Assembly (NCBI GenBank): GCA_001184205.1
Contig: LBMP01000001.1
Coordinates: 1,268,001 to 1,332,000 of the forward strand
Direction: 5' to 3'
From: Desulfocarbo indianensis
GTDB lineage: Bacteria > Desulfobacterota > Desulfarculia > Desulfarculales > Desulfarculaceae
DNA length: 64,000 bases
A model generated the notes under the pieces. It made no database searches and was not told the DNA's origin. It worked only from the letters and a program-made list of their open reading frames with translations. The position numbers and the translations under genes were made by a program. This document shows positions 8,934 through 18,751 of this stretch, one piece after another (position 1 is the stretch's first letter; each line of letters starts with the position of its first letter).

Positions 8934-10487
8934 TTACCCGTAAATGCCTTTGGCCGTCCGCCCGAATGGTATGCCCATCCTCTTCATGCGCGATTGCAGG
9001 GTGCGGGGATTGATCTCCAGCAGTTCGGCCGCGCCTCCCTTGCCGTCCACCCTGCCGCCGGCGAGCTTCAGCACGCGGGCGATGTGCTGGCGGATCACCT
9101 TGTCCAGGGCCAGTTCGGCCGCCGGCCCGCCGGGATAGGGGAGTGAAGGCGCCGGCGCCGCGCTCAAGTCGGAGAAAGTGATGGGCTCGCCCCGGCTGAT
9201 TATGATCTGGCGCTCGATCACGTTTTCCAATTCGCGCACATTGCCGGGCCAGGCATAGCTCATCAGCCGGTCCACCGCGCCGTCAGCGATCCTGGGCAGA
9301 TCGGGCCGGGCCATTTCCCGGGCCTTTTTGGCCAGGAAGTGATAGGCCAGAGCCGGGATATCCTCCTTGCGCTCACGCAAGGGGGGTATGTTGATGGGCA
9401 GCACGTTGAGCCTGAACAGGAGGTCCTTTCTGAAAAGCCCCTCTTCCGCCATGGCGGGCAAATCGCGGTGGGTGGCCGCCACCACCCGGATATCCAGGGA
9501 CAGGGTTTGGCCGCCGCCCACCCGCTCCACCTGCTTGTCTTGCAGCACCCGCAAAAGCCTCACCTGGGCTTCCGGGGACAGCTCGGCGATTTCATCCAAA
9601 AAAATGGTGCCGCCGTCGGCCCGCTCAAAATAGCCGGGCCGGGTCTTGAACGCGCCGGTGAAAGCGCCCTTTTCATGGCCGAACAGCTCGGCCTCCAGGA
9701 GGCTTGCGGGAATGGCCCCGCAGTTGACCTTTATAAAAGGCCCCGAGGCGCGGGCAGAGCCCCGGTGCACCGCCCCGGCCACCACCTCCTTGCCCACCCC
9801 GGTTTCGCCCAAAAGCAGCACCGGCGCATCGCTGGGCGCCGCCTGCTCCACCATCTCCATCACGCTTTTGAGACCGAAGCTGGCGCCCACGATCTCGTCT
9901 TCCACCACCTTTAAGAGCTCCTGGCGCAGAAAATCGGCCTTTTCGCTGACGAGGTCCTTTACCCGCTCCAGTTCGCGAAAGCGGTGGAACTTGGCCGCGG
10001 TGGCGGCCAGGGGCGGATGCAGCATCAACATCAAGCGGCCGTGCTCGCCGGCGTATTCAATACCCCTGGTGTTGGTAACGGCCGCGATGCCCAAATATTT
10101 TCCTTCGTCCATGAGGTCCATGCCCAAACAGGGATCGTCGGGCGTGCCCAGGTCCAGCCCCAACTGGCGGGAGAATTCAAAGTCGCTCAGTTTGTTCATC
10201 AAGGTGTACTTGGGTTTGTTGCCCAACTTGCTGATCGCTTCCTGAAAAGCCTGGCGGGCCTCGGGGGTGAGGATGGTTTTTTGCGATACGGGCTCGGATT
10301 TTTCCGCGGTGGCGTCCACCACGGTTTCCACCACGCCCAGGCCGGGATCGAACAAATGCAGGCTGAGGAAATCGGCCGGGATGAACTGGTTGATATAAAC
10401 CAGGCACTTTTGCCAAGCCTTTTCAATGCGCACGTCACCCAGCAGGCGGCAGGTTGCTTCATAAAAAAATTCATGGGGGGATATCAT
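8934..10487 (-). CDS. Sigma54-dependent transcriptional activator (NtrC/NorR-type, GAF-AAA+-Fis)
   Basis: 517 residues in three parts: an N-terminal GAF-like sensing domain (about 1-175), an AAA+ ATPase (about 205-435) with Walker A GETGVGKE, the sigma54-contacting GAFTGA loop and Walker B FLDEIAE, and a Fis-type helix-turn-helix at the C-terminus ([20 protein letters not shown]). With no receiver domain, it probably responds directly to a ligand. It is divergent from a small protein and an amidinotransferase-like gene that carry a good -24/-12 promoter, so these are the likely targets. Confidence 0.95.
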   Translation of the reverse strand: MISPHEFFYEATCRLLGDVRIEKAWQKCLVYINQFIPADFLSLHLFDPGLGVVETVVDATAEKSEPVSQKTILTPEARQAFQEAISKLGNKPKYTLMNKLSDFEFSRQLGLDLGTPDDPCLGMDLMDEGKYLGIAAVTNTRGIEYAGEHGRLMLMLHPPLAATAAKFHRFRELERVKDLVSEKADFLRQELLKVVEDEIVGASFGLKSVMEMVEQAAPSDAPVLLLGETGVGKEVVAGAVHRGSARASGPFIKVNCGAIPASLLEAELFGHEKGAFTGAFKTRPGYFERADGGTIFLDEIAELSPEAQVRLLRVLQDKQVERVGGGQTLSLDIRVVAATHRDLPAMAEEGLFRKDLLFRLNVLPINIPPLRERKEDIPALAYHFLAKKAREMARPDLPRIADGAVDRLMSYAWPGNVRELENVIERQIIISRGEPITFSDLSAAPAPSLPYPGGPAAELALDKVIRQHIARVLKLAGGRVDGKGGAAELLEINPRTLQSRMKRMGIPFGRTAKGIYG

Positions 10488-10590
10488 CTCGGATCTCCGG
10501 CCGGGTCATTTATGAAATAAAGGAATTTCCAACGCCAATTTACTAAATATCATAATTGCATTATTGTATTAAATAGTTTTTAACCTGCCC

Positions 10591-10610
10591 GCCAGACGAT
10601 CTCCACTGGC
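10591..10610. promoter_or_regulatory. Candidate upstream activator binding site
   Basis: Inverted repeat GCCAG, ten bases, CTGGC, centred about 90 bp upstream of the transcription start predicted from the adjacent sigma54 promoter. Position and symmetry suit an enhancer site for the divergently encoded activator. Confidence 0.45.
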
Positions 10611-10663
10611 TTTCCGCGCATAACCACCCGCTATCATAAATAAATTTCAATTCAACCCCAGGA

Positions 10664-10679
10664 TGGCACGCAATTGGCA
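10664..10679 (+). promoter_or_regulatory. Sigma54 (-24/-12) promoter
   Basis: TGGCACG, four bases, TGGCA: the -24 element is a full match to consensus TGGCACG and the -12 GC falls at the required spacing (10 nt between the GG and GC pairs); one T of the TTGC element is G. It lies 70 bp upstream of the first ATG and faces away from the sigma54 activator gene. Confidence 0.85.
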
Positions 10680-10749
10680 TCAAGCCCACGCGCCGCCCCA
10701 AGCTCGAGCAATTCGGCCGACGCCAGGCCGAACGCGGCAAGGAGTTGAT

Positions 10750-11043
10750 ATGTGGAAGGAAATTATAAGAGTGCGTCTGCCGCTGCCGGACGCCAAACAG
10801 GCGGGCAAGGATTTTTGGGAGGTTTTCAACCTTGCCCACCCGCCCAAGGAACTTGCCAGTTTCCAGGTTTATGTGAGCCACGCTCCGGAGAATGAAGTGA
10901 TGCTCATGCTGGAGTGGGATTCAAAAGGTCCCATTCAAGGGGGCAGTGATTTGGGCAGAAGCCTGCTCGCGGCCCTCAAACCCTACGGCCGGGTCGAGCT
11001 GTCAACCTGGACCAAGGCGCCCATGCCCGGCAATGGCCAATAA
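10750..11043 (+). CDS. Small conserved-looking protein of unknown function, sigma54-controlled
   Basis: 97 residues, no signal peptide or membrane segment, with a mixed alpha/beta pattern (WKEIIRVRLPLP.., FQVYVSHAP.., EVMLMLEWD..). I recognise no family. The start is the ATG preceded by GGCAAGGAG; an upstream in-frame ATG at 10663 overlaps the sigma54 promoter and is rejected. First gene after that promoter and 49 nt before the amidinotransferase-like gene, so the two probably form one transcript. Confidence 0.7.
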   Translation: MWKEIIRVRLPLPDAKQAGKDFWEVFNLAHPPKELASFQVYVSHAPENEVMLMLEWDSKGPIQGGSDLGRSLLAALKPYGRVELSTWTKAPMPGNGQ

Positions 11044-11092
11044 GCGGTGGACCGGCAAGCAAGACAACCAGAGCAACCAAGGAGATCGAGTC

Positions 11093-12145
11093 ATGAGAAT
11101 CCACCTTTTGGCCTTATTGCTAGCTAGCTGCCTGCTCATCCCCCTAGCCCCGGCCCTAGCGGGCGATGCGCCTTTGGGAAAAATTTCGGTGCACCACGAG
11201 TGGGGCAAGCTCAAGGAAGTGGTGATCGGCCGGGGCGAGGGCCTGGTCATGCCGGGCTACTGCGAGGCGGTGAGCTTCATCTATGACCCGCAATACCTGG
11301 AAAAGATGAAGAAGACCGGCGGCATGCCCGCTTCCAAGATCGAGCCAGAACTCACCAAAAAGGTGATCGCCCAAATAGACAACCTGGCCGCGGTTCTGAG
11401 CGGACTGGGGGTCAAGGTGCATCGGCCGCGCCTGCTGGACAAGGAGCAGAGCCGCTATCTGGCATACGTGCAAAAGGGCCGCATGCAGCTCTATGCCCGC
11501 GATCCCATGCTGGTGGTCGGCAACAACGTCATCGAGACCGCGCTCAAGGTGCCCATGCGGGCCAAGGAGCGTTTCGGCCTGAGGCCCATCCTGCACAAGC
11601 GCGCCGTGGCAAGCGGAGCCAACTACGTGGCCATGCCGCCAGTGGAGCCCGGTTTCCCGGCGGACGGCATTTACATCGAAGGCGGCGATGTGCTTTTGAA
11701 CGGCTACGACATCTACGTGGGCAACTCCACCAGGGCCAGTTCCCCGGCCGGCATCCAGTGGCTGCAAAATTACCTGGGCCCCCAATACCGGGTGCACGAG
11801 ATCAAGCTGGAAGCCAACTGGGAGCACCTGGACTGCGTGATGGCGCTTTTGAAGCCCGGCCTGGGGCTGCTGCACAAAAAGGGCGTCAAGAGCGAGCTGC
11901 CCGAATCGCTCAAGGGCTGGGACTGGATCGAGGTCAGCGAGGACGAAGCCAGACGCCTGGGAGCCAACGCCCTGGTGCTGGACGAAACCACCTGCATCAT
12001 GGACACCCAGCATAAACGCATCATCGCCGAGGTGCGCAAGCGTGGCCACAAGGTGATCGAGGTGCCTTATGACGCGGTGGCCACCTGGGGCGGGGCTTTC
12101 CGCTGCTCTCATCATCCCCTGATCCGCCAAAGCGTTTTGCGATAG
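11093..12145 (+). CDS. Exported amidinotransferase/arginine-deiminase superfamily protein
   Basis: 350 residues with a signal peptide (about 1-24, cleavage near ALAGDA), then the pentein fold of glycine/inosamine amidinotransferases. Catalytic positions are visible: acid in IEGGDVLL, His-Asp in EHLDCVM and the nucleophilic Cys near the C-terminus in RCSHHPL. The family transfers or hydrolyses amidino groups of arginine or related guanidines. Export to the periplasm is uncommon for this enzyme class. AAGGAG lies 9 nt before the ATG. It is likely co-transcribed from the sigma54 promoter, so it may belong to nitrogen or guanidino-compound use. Confidence 0.85.
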   Translation: MRIHLLALLLASCLLIPLAPALAGDAPLGKISVHHEWGKLKEVVIGRGEGLVMPGYCEAVSFIYDPQYLEKMKKTGGMPASKIEPELTKKVIAQIDNLAAVLSGLGVKVHRPRLLDKEQSRYLAYVQKGRMQLYARDPMLVVGNNVIETALKVPMRAKERFGLRPILHKRAVASGANYVAMPPVEPGFPADGIYIEGGDVLLNGYDIYVGNSTRASSPAGIQWLQNYLGPQYRVHEIKLEANWEHLDCVMALLKPGLGLLHKKGVKSELPESLKGWDWIEVSEDEARRLGANALVLDETTCIMDTQHKRIIAEVRKRGHKVIEVPYDAVATWGGAFRCSHHPLIRQSVLR

Positions 12146-12253
12146 TACCGCTGGTCAAATCCCGCTGGCGGGCCAGAGGACGTTCATCAAAAGCATTCAG
12201 GCATCTCAACCGAGGAAAAACGCGGCGCGCGCCGCACGATCCGGAGCAGACCA

Positions 12254-13414
12254 ATGAAAAACAGGTTCCTCATGTTCTCCGTAGTATTTCTGAGTTTAAC
12301 GCTACTCCACACGACCTGCTGGGCGAACTCAGCCTGGGTCACCATTGCCGCGGAGGATGCCGACAACGTCTTTTCCTCCGAGATAACCTATGATGGTCAG
12401 ACTACGGCCAAGTGGGAATATCGAGTGGCCAATCTCAAGACCGCCGGGGATACGGAGGCGGTGCCGTTTTTGTTGCCCAGTGACCAAATCTCCATCGGAG
12501 ACATGGAAGCATTCCTTTCGCAAAGGAATATAACGGCCAAAGAGCTGGCCGATTATATCGACAAATACAAAGTCTCCTTGAGAGAGTTTATCGACCATGC
12601 CGACAGTTTCGGGACCAACACCGTCTTGTTCATAGAATTACTGGACGGAATAAACAAGGCGGCGGCCGAGCAGGGCCTGGGAGACTTTTTCGGTTTCCTC
12701 CGGGATACCGATACGAGCATGGCGGAATTCGTAGATACCATGGGACAGGTTTATGGCGAAAAAAGCGCTTATCTGGACAGGATGTATCAATATGAGCTGA
12801 ATTTCGATGAATGGTATGCTGGCTATCTCTCATCCGACGCGGAATCGTTTTCAGAATGGCTCGGCACCAGTGCGTCCCTTAGCTCCGGGTATGGCACGCG
12901 GTCGCCGATAGCCGTGATTGCGGGAATTTTTTCCATCATCGGCGTTGTGTACGACATCATCAAGAGCAGCAACGTGGTAACCGTATCCGATGCATCCACC
13001 AGAATCCTGCACAAAGACGATACCAATCCCATGGATTATGGAAACGCCAAGAGCAATAAGACCGGCAAGTGGAAATGGTTGGTGAAAAACTTCGCGGGCG
13101 TTACCTGCTTTGAGGTCGAATTGCACGCGGAGAGTCTCTATGACGGAAGGCACAACACGATTAGTGGACACTTTCTGCCGAGAATCAAGGTCGTGGTGGA
13201 CAAAGTCAACGCCACTTTCCCCTGGAGCGTGGACGCCAAGGTAACCATCGACAAGAATCTGGCCAATATCGGGACGGTGGAATTCCCCGATCCGCAAGGC
13301 CAAATGGATATACGCGTCGACTGCCACTGGCAGGTCCTTTTTATCAAAGGGTTCGACAATCGACATCTGACGGCTTCTTTTTCGGGGAAAAACGGAATAA
13401 AGGCGGATTGGTAA
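12254..13414 (+). CDS. Secreted protein of unknown function
   Basis: 386 residues with a clear signal peptide (about 1-25, ending TTCWA). The rest is moderately acidic and lacks motifs I recognise. There is one hydrophobic stretch in the middle (about 218-236, IAVIAGIFSIIGVVYDII), either a membrane segment or a buried helix. The C-terminal half looks beta-rich. Its codon use is less GC-biased than its neighbours, which suggests acquisition. GGAGCAG precedes the ATG. It starts 109 nt after the amidinotransferase gene with no clear terminator between. Confidence 0.7.
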   Translation: MKNRFLMFSVVFLSLTLLHTTCWANSAWVTIAAEDADNVFSSEITYDGQTTAKWEYRVANLKTAGDTEAVPFLLPSDQISIGDMEAFLSQRNITAKELADYIDKYKVSLREFIDHADSFGTNTVLFIELLDGINKAAAEQGLGDFFGFLRDTDTSMAEFVDTMGQVYGEKSAYLDRMYQYELNFDEWYAGYLSSDAESFSEWLGTSASLSSGYGTRSPIAVIAGIFSIIGVVYDIIKSSNVVTVSDASTRILHKDDTNPMDYGNAKSNKTGKWKWLVKNFAGVTCFEVELHAESLYDGRHNTISGHFLPRIKVVVDKVNATFPWSVDAKVTIDKNLANIGTVEFPDPQGQMDIRVDCHWQVLFIKGFDNRHLTASFSGKNGIKADW

Positions 13415-13584
13415 ATGACGGGCCCCGGCCCAAGGGCACGCCGGTTCCGAAGCCGGGCTTCATTGCCTAAAGCACAGCTACTATCGTGGCCGCTGGAATC
13501 GGGGGAAGGGCTTCCTTTGAAAATGGCATGCCGCCTGGCTCAAACACCAATGGGCGCCGGGCCGAGATTGTTCAGGAGAAAACG

Positions 13585-15138
13585 ATGCGCACCTTAAAGA
13601 CAGCCAAAGTCATTCTGCTGACCGCCCTGTTGACATGCGTGCTGACCGTCCCGGTTCCGGCGGCTCCGCTGGTCCAGACCAGCGGCGGCTTGCTGCAAGG
13701 CGTCAGTCTCGGCAAAGTCGACTGCTTCCTGGGCGTTCCCTTTGCCGAGCCCCCGGTGGGCGAGCTGCGCTGGCGGCCGCCCCGGGAAAAAGCCCCGTGG
13801 CGGGGGGTGCTGGTCGCGGACAAATTCGGACCCGTCCCCTGGCAGCATCCTGCCATCTCCCAATATCTGTCAGGGCTGGAAAACCAAGCCGAGGACTGCT
13901 TGTACCTGAACATCTGGGCCCCGGCCGGGGAGGTGTCCGATCTGCCGGTGATGGTTTGGTTGGCCGGAGGGATGTTCCAGTTCGGAGCCGGCTCCATGCC
14001 GCCCTACGATGGCACGGCATTGGCGAAAAAGGGCGCGGTGGTGGTGACCATCAACTACCGCCTGGGTCCCTTGGGTTATCTGGTGCACCCGGACATGGCT
14101 CTTGAACAAGCGCATTCGGGCAACTATGGCCAGTTGGACCAGCTGGCGGCGCTGCAATGGGTAAAGGAAAACATCAGCGCTTTTGGCGGCTCGCCCCACA
14201 AGATCACCATGTTCGGGCAATCCGCCGGCGGCTCCAGCGTATGGATGAACCTTTATTCGCCCTTGGGCAAGGGGCTTTTTGACCGGGCCATAATCCAGAG
14301 CGGCAGCGGACCCGGCAACCGGTTCGCCTTGCACGGATTCACGGGCTCCTGGCAAGAGGCCGCGGCTATGGGGCAATACCTGGGCGAACATCTGGGAGCT
14401 TCCAGCCTGGCTGAGCTGCGAGCCGCGCCGGCGGAATCAATCAACAGCGCGGCCGCCGAGCTCAACCTTTTTTTCGGTCCGGTGGTGGATGGCTATTACC
14501 TGCCGGATGATTTCCGCAATCTCGCGGGGACCGCCAATAATGTCCCGGTCATGGTGGGCACCACCGGAAACGACGCCATGGGATGGGACGATCCCCCCGC
14601 CAGCGTGGCTGAATATCAGGCCTATCTGCAACTCACCTTTGGAGAACAGGCGGCCCTGGTGGAGCAAGCCTATCCCGCGGCCAGTCCGGAAGAAGCCTGG
14701 AGCAGGTTCGATTTCGTGGGCACCACCGCCGGCTTCACCGAGCCGGCCCGGTTCACCGCGCGCGCCTGCCAGGCGCAAGGCCTGGACGTCTACCGCTACC
14801 TTTTCGCCTATGCCCCCGATACTGAACGGGGAAAGCTATGGGGCGCCCACCACGACGTGGAGATACCTTATTTGTTTGGCGCGGTCAGCCCTGATGAAGG
14901 CTACGGCGCCTTTGATCAGGCCCTGTCCGGCAGGTTGATGAAATACTGGGTCGCCTTTGCCGACACCGGCAACCCCAACGAGTTGGGGCAGTATTACTGG
15001 CCCGCCTATGGAGCCCAGGAGAACATCCTGCTCATCGGAGAGGCCCTGGCGGTGGTGCAAGGTTATTTCAATGGGGACTGCGACTTTTTCGAGGGCATGG
15101 CCCCGGCCGCGCCCCCGGATTATCCCGGCGTTGAATGA
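13585..15138 (+). CDS. Secreted type-B carboxylesterase (para-nitrobenzyl esterase family)
   Basis: 517 residues: signal peptide (about 1-26, VPAAP), then an alpha/beta hydrolase with N-terminal carboxylesterase signature (GVPFAEPPVGELRW), EDCLYLN, the nucleophile elbow GQSAGGSS (Ser near 212) and His in AHHDVEIPYLF. The acidic residue, normally Glu in GT..DEG, is Asp here (GTTGNDAM), a tolerated change. It hydrolyses esters in the periplasm or outside the cell; the substrate is unknown. The start is set by TTCAGGAG upstream of ATG; a longer in-frame start at 13486 lacks a ribosome site. Confidence 0.92.
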   Translation: MRTLKTAKVILLTALLTCVLTVPVPAAPLVQTSGGLLQGVSLGKVDCFLGVPFAEPPVGELRWRPPREKAPWRGVLVADKFGPVPWQHPAISQYLSGLENQAEDCLYLNIWAPAGEVSDLPVMVWLAGGMFQFGAGSMPPYDGTALAKKGAVVVTINYRLGPLGYLVHPDMALEQAHSGNYGQLDQLAALQWVKENISAFGGSPHKITMFGQSAGGSSVWMNLYSPLGKGLFDRAIIQSGSGPGNRFALHGFTGSWQEAAAMGQYLGEHLGASSLAELRAAPAESINSAAAELNLFFGPVVDGYYLPDDFRNLAGTANNVPVMVGTTGNDAMGWDDPPASVAEYQAYLQLTFGEQAALVEQAYPAASPEEAWSRFDFVGTTAGFTEPARFTARACQAQGLDVYRYLFAYAPDTERGKLWGAHHDVEIPYLFGAVSPDEGYGAFDQALSGRLMKYWVAFADTGNPNELGQYYWPAYGAQENILLIGEALAVVQGYFNGDCDFFEGMAPAAPPDYPGVE

Positions 15139-15350
15139 ACCTGTCGGGCAAAGGCGGGTTTATGGGTTCTGAATAATGCCCTTCCAATAATCTAGATAGG
15201 GGCGGCGGCGCGGCCGGGGATAGATTTTCCCCAGAAAGGCGGGTGGCAACCGATTGCATTTTCTCTAAAATAGAATACGGACCCAGACCGCGACCGGTGG
15301 TTATGTCGGGGGGATAAATATGGCGGCGCCGCCCCTAGCATGAGGCATCG

Positions 15351-16307
15351 ATGACCGAGGACCAACTGCGCTATCAGAACCTGCTTTTGCGGGCCCAGCA
15401 GGAGACCGCACCCGACGGCATCCTAGTGGTGGACCAGGACGGGGCCATCAAGTCCTGGAATCAGCGTTTCCTGGATATCTGGGGGCTCTCCGGGGAGTTG
15501 ATGCGGACCGGCGAGGCCAAACAGACCCTGGAGGTGGTGAAGCCTCTCGTGGCCGACCCCGAGGCCTTTGCCCAGCGGGTGCAGTACCTATACGACCATC
15601 TGGAGGAGCACGAAGCGGGCTGGGAGGTGGCCCTGGTCGATGGCCGGGTGTTGGTGCGGCACTCCCGCGGGCTGGTTGACGAGAGCGGCCGCTATTGGGG
15701 AAGGGTCTGGTTCTACAGGGACATAACCACCCGGGTGCGGATGGAGAGGGAGCTTCGCCAACACCATGAGCACCTGGAGGAGCGGGTGGCCGTTCGCACC
15801 GCCGAGCTGGAGGCCGAGATCGAGCGCCGCCGAGCCACCGAGGAGCAGCTGCGCCTCAAGGAAAAGGACCTGGAAGCCCAGGCCCTGCGACAGGAGGAAA
15901 CCAACATCGCCTTGCGGGTTCTGTTGAACCAACGCTCCGAGGACAAACAGGACCTGAGCCGAGACTTCCGCGCCAACCTGGAGACCATGGTGCTGCCCTA
16001 TCTCCGGGAACTGGAGGCATCGGCGCTCGACCGGCAGCAGCAGGCCCTGGTGGAAATAATAGGCTCAAACTTGGAGCAACTGGTCAGCCCGTTCGCGCGC
16101 AAGCTGGTGGAAACCCATCCCGAGCTTACCCAACGGGAGGTGCAGGTGGCCGATCTGGTCCGCGGGGGCAGAAGCAACAAGGAGATCGCGCCCCTTTTGG
16201 GCATCAGCTCGCGGGCGGTGGAGTACCACCGCGAGAACATCCGCCGCAAGCTGGGTCTCACCGGCCGCCGGGCCAATTTGCGCTCTCGCCTCTTATCCCT
16301 CAAATAA
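15351..16307 (+). CDS. PAS-domain LuxR-type transcriptional regulator
   Basis: 318 residues: PAS domain (about 5-125, ending in the PAC-like WGRVWFYRDIT), a long charged coiled coil (about 128-200), then a LuxR/GerE helix-turn-helix at the C-terminus (LTQREVQVADLVRGGRSNKEIA, ISSRAVEYHRENIRRKLG). There is no kinase domain, so it should bind a signal directly and regulate transcription. GAGG lies just before the ATG. The next gene downstream on the same strand is a small secreted protein, preceded by an inverted repeat that could be its site. Confidence 0.92.
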   Translation: MTEDQLRYQNLLLRAQQETAPDGILVVDQDGAIKSWNQRFLDIWGLSGELMRTGEAKQTLEVVKPLVADPEAFAQRVQYLYDHLEEHEAGWEVALVDGRVLVRHSRGLVDESGRYWGRVWFYRDITTRVRMERELRQHHEHLEERVAVRTAELEAEIERRRATEEQLRLKEKDLEAQALRQEETNIALRVLLNQRSEDKQDLSRDFRANLETMVLPYLRELEASALDRQQQALVEIIGSNLEQLVSPFARKLVETHPELTQREVQVADLVRGGRSNKEIAPLLGISSRAVEYHRENIRRKLGLTGRRANLRSRLLSLK

Positions 16308-16355
16308 AAAATAGCCATATTTAAATAATTATTTAAGAAGCTTATCCGCTGTTTA

Positions 16356-16381
16356 CCAGGTTTATACCAGTATTGACCTGG
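16356..16381. promoter_or_regulatory. Inverted repeat upstream of a small secreted protein
   Basis: CCAGGT, 14 bases, ACCTGG, in the 195-nt gap after the LuxR-type regulator. LuxR-family sites are often short dyads in such positions. No binding evidence beyond symmetry. Confidence 0.3.
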
Positions 16382-16501
16382 GAATAAAATGTAATGCTTT
16401 TTTCATTTTGTTTGTTAGTTGTATTTAGAAAAGCGATTTACATAACAAAATATCATAGACATATCTAATCGATTGTCGTCTTGGGCCGGGGGAGAAAAAG
16501 C

Positions 16502-16789
16502 ATGAAGACAAAGACGGCGGCCATCACCTTGGGGACCATCCTGGCTCTGGCCGGCGGTTTTTACCTGGGCTCCGGAGTGCAGGCCGGTAACTGCGATATT
16601 GGCGGCGACGTCGGCCCAGGCGTGAAGATCACCCTGGCCGAAAACCAGACCAAAGACACCGAAAAGAAGCCATGCCCCAACACCAAAGAGGATAAGGGCA
16701 AAGACGACAGCCAAAAAGCCGAGGGCCAGGACGCCAAGAAGCCCTCGCCGCCCGTGATTCCCCGCATAGCCCCGGACGAGGGTTGCTAG
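16502..16789 (+). CDS. Small secreted Lys/Asp-rich protein, function unknown
   Basis: 95 residues: signal peptide (about 1-28, ending GVQAG), then a low-complexity, highly charged, proline-ended mature part with three Cys (NCDIGG, KPCPN and terminal EGC). The GGGGGAGA ribosome site fixes the start; an earlier in-frame ATG at 16481 lacks one. No homologous family recognised. Confidence 0.65.
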   Translation: MKTKTAAITLGTILALAGGFYLGSGVQAGNCDIGGDVGPGVKITLAENQTKDTEKKPCPNTKEDKGKDDSQKAEGQDAKKPSPPVIPRIAPDEGC

Positions 16790-16926
16790 GCGTTAAAGCC
16801 TCCGATCAGGCATAAGACATAGTTTCCGGGCGCTTGCGTAGCCCGTTAAGAAGACGGGGCGCGTCTTCGGAGGAATGATGCGCCCGAAAGCCATAACCCC
16901 GAGAGGAACCCAACAGGAGGAATGCA

Positions 16927-18399
16927 TTGTTATCCAAAAGATGGCTCGCCTCGCTGACCGTTGCCGCGCTGGCGGCGGCTGGCGCGGTCGCGCTACCCGC
17001 GGCGGCCGCCCAGAAGGAAGCTGACAGGGCCTTGATGAAGGCTCCTGCCGCCGACTGCGCGGTGGTGGCCGATTTCGCGGGCATAAAGAACGTGACCACC
17101 AAAAGCTTCATTCGCAAGATTACCTTGAACGAGGGCTTGGTGATACGCCAGAGCCGCATCGAAGGCGGCAAGATCATCATTCCGCCCTCCGGTCTCTACT
17201 ACAGCACCCGCACCCCCAAAAGCGGCGTGCTGCAGGGCGACCAGGTGCTGATCCTGGGCAAGCTCTACCATTTCGTGGACCAGGCCACCAAGCTGGACGT
17301 CATCAAAGACGTCTGGGTGGACAAGGGCGGGGCCGCGCCCTTTGGCGACGGCACCAAGGTGCTTGAGCTTTCCAGCCTGCAAATGGGAGCCAACGGCTTC
17401 CCCGTGGCCAATGCCACCTTCAAGATTCTCAAGCAGTCCGGCAACTACTACGGGGTCACCTTTCCGGTGGCCACCAGCGAGCTGTTCACCGACATCGCCT
17501 CCGGCGCCCTGAACAAGGGCGCGGGCCGCGAGACCGGCTCCTACCTGCCCGAGCAGAAGGGCCAGGACTTTGAGACCGAGTATTACGCCAGTTCGGTGGC
17601 GGTCAGCGGTCAGACCTACCTGACGGCGGCCGAGGTGGGCCCCAAGGGTGCCAAGATCGTGGAGTTCGGCACCGGCGCCTTGCGCTTTATGCTGCTGACC
17701 GAGAAGGACCCCAAGCAGGCCCTCATGGGCGCCGGCGACGCCATTTCCTGCGGCGGATTCACCGTCAAGGTCACCGAGGTGGGCTCCGACTACGCCAAGG
17801 TGGAACTTAAGCACCAGGACAGCGGCAAGACCTGGACCAAGCAACTGGGGCCCTTGACCGCCGAGGTGATGAAGTACATGCCGGTGGACGAGGAGGAGCG
17901 CGGTCGCTTCATCCTGCGCGACGACCAGGACCGGGCCCAGGTGCAGATGAACCTTTACAAGGCCGGCGGTCCTTTCAAGGCCGGCAAAGTGGAGATCGCC
18001 CTGTACACCGACCTCATGAAGTTGGGCAACCCCAGCCGGTGGGCGGCGGACGATCGCTTCCTCTACCGCCCGGATACTTGAAGCACCTGCTCCATGTTCA
18101 TCGAGGGCATGCTTGAGAATGACAAGCAGATCGTCCTCGATGCAGCCAACAACGTGTTTGTTGGTCCCAACGGCTACTTCAAGATCGTTATCGACAAGTT
18201 TGACGGCAAAACCATCCAGGCCTGGCACGTTGAAGACGCCCAGGGCAACTCCACCGGCAACCTGGCGCGCCGCAGCGGCGGCAAGCATATCGACCTGCTG
18301 GTGAACAAGGATTGCCGCACGGTTTCTCATTTCCTCAAGCGCATCGCGCTGAAGGTGATCGCCGAGCAGCAAGACCTCCTAAGGAAGTTGGAGAAGTAA
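16927..18399 (+). CDS. Secreted protein with in-frame TGA, probable selenoprotein (490 aa, Sec385)
   Basis: Starts at TTG with AGGAGG 6-7 nt upstream; the nearby ATG at 16922 is in another frame. Signal peptide about 1-29, then a 460-residue mature protein without known domains. TGA at 18079-18081 interrupts the frame, but the same frame continues for 106 codons with unchanged codon bias and protein-like sequence. The ATG at 18094 after the stop has no ribosome site. The junction reads DT-U-STC-SM, a U-x-x-C pair like redox CxxC. A hairpin CATGTTC-ATCGA-GGGCATG follows, its loop 18 nt after the TGA. A nonsense mutation of a Cys or Trp codon is the alternative. Confidence 0.72.
18093..18111 (+). 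promoter_or_regulatory. SECIS-like hairpin after the TGA at 18079
   Basis: Seven-pair stem CATGTTC/GGGCATG (two G-U pairs) with loop ATCGA, extended by CTC/GAG across a three-base bulge. The loop begins 18 nt after the TGA, within the spacing of bacterial SECIS elements. The loop has a single G rather than the common GG, so this is the weakest of the four. Confidence 0.45.
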
Positions 18400-18420
18400 T
18401 CTCCCGCCTTCCCAGGCACA

Positions 18421-18460
18421 CCGGGCCGCCGGAACCATTCCGGCGGCCCGGCCTTTCATT
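18421..18460 (+). terminator. Rho-independent terminator
   Basis: Perfect 14-bp stem (18421-18434 with 18438-18451) and a CCA loop, followed by CCTTTCATT. It directly follows the 18399 stop, which supports that stop as the true end of the interrupted gene. Confidence 0.85.
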
Positions 18461-18751
18461 CCGCTCCCCGCTTATCCCAGCAGCGCTTGCACCCGCCAGG
18501 CGCGGTCGCCAAGGCCGTTATGCGCACCCGGCCGGCCTTGCGGCCGGCAAAGAGTGACGAGGGCCCTTGCTGACAACAGCTCAGCCAAGCGTTGCGGTTT
18601 CCCTTGGCGCGTAACCGGCGCAAGGGGCTCGGGACGCTCCAGGGCCGGGGCGCGATTGACCGGCGCGGCGAAAAGGGATTACCATGCCCTAAAGCGGGCC
18701 ATCCGCGATTTGGGCCGATGCTTCCTGAGAAAAAATCCGGGATAAGGCGGC
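18461..18751. other. Intergenic, no gene seen
   Basis: GC-rich spacer with a CCGGCC-TTGC-GGCCGG hairpin near 18531-18546. Short frames here lack ribosome sites. Nothing coding supported. Confidence 0.35.

Noticed and set aside
18094-18399. Separate 101-residue gene starting at ATG 18094
   Set aside because: No ribosome site upstream, and it is in the same frame as the preceding gene across one TGA; read-through as a single selenoprotein is more economical.
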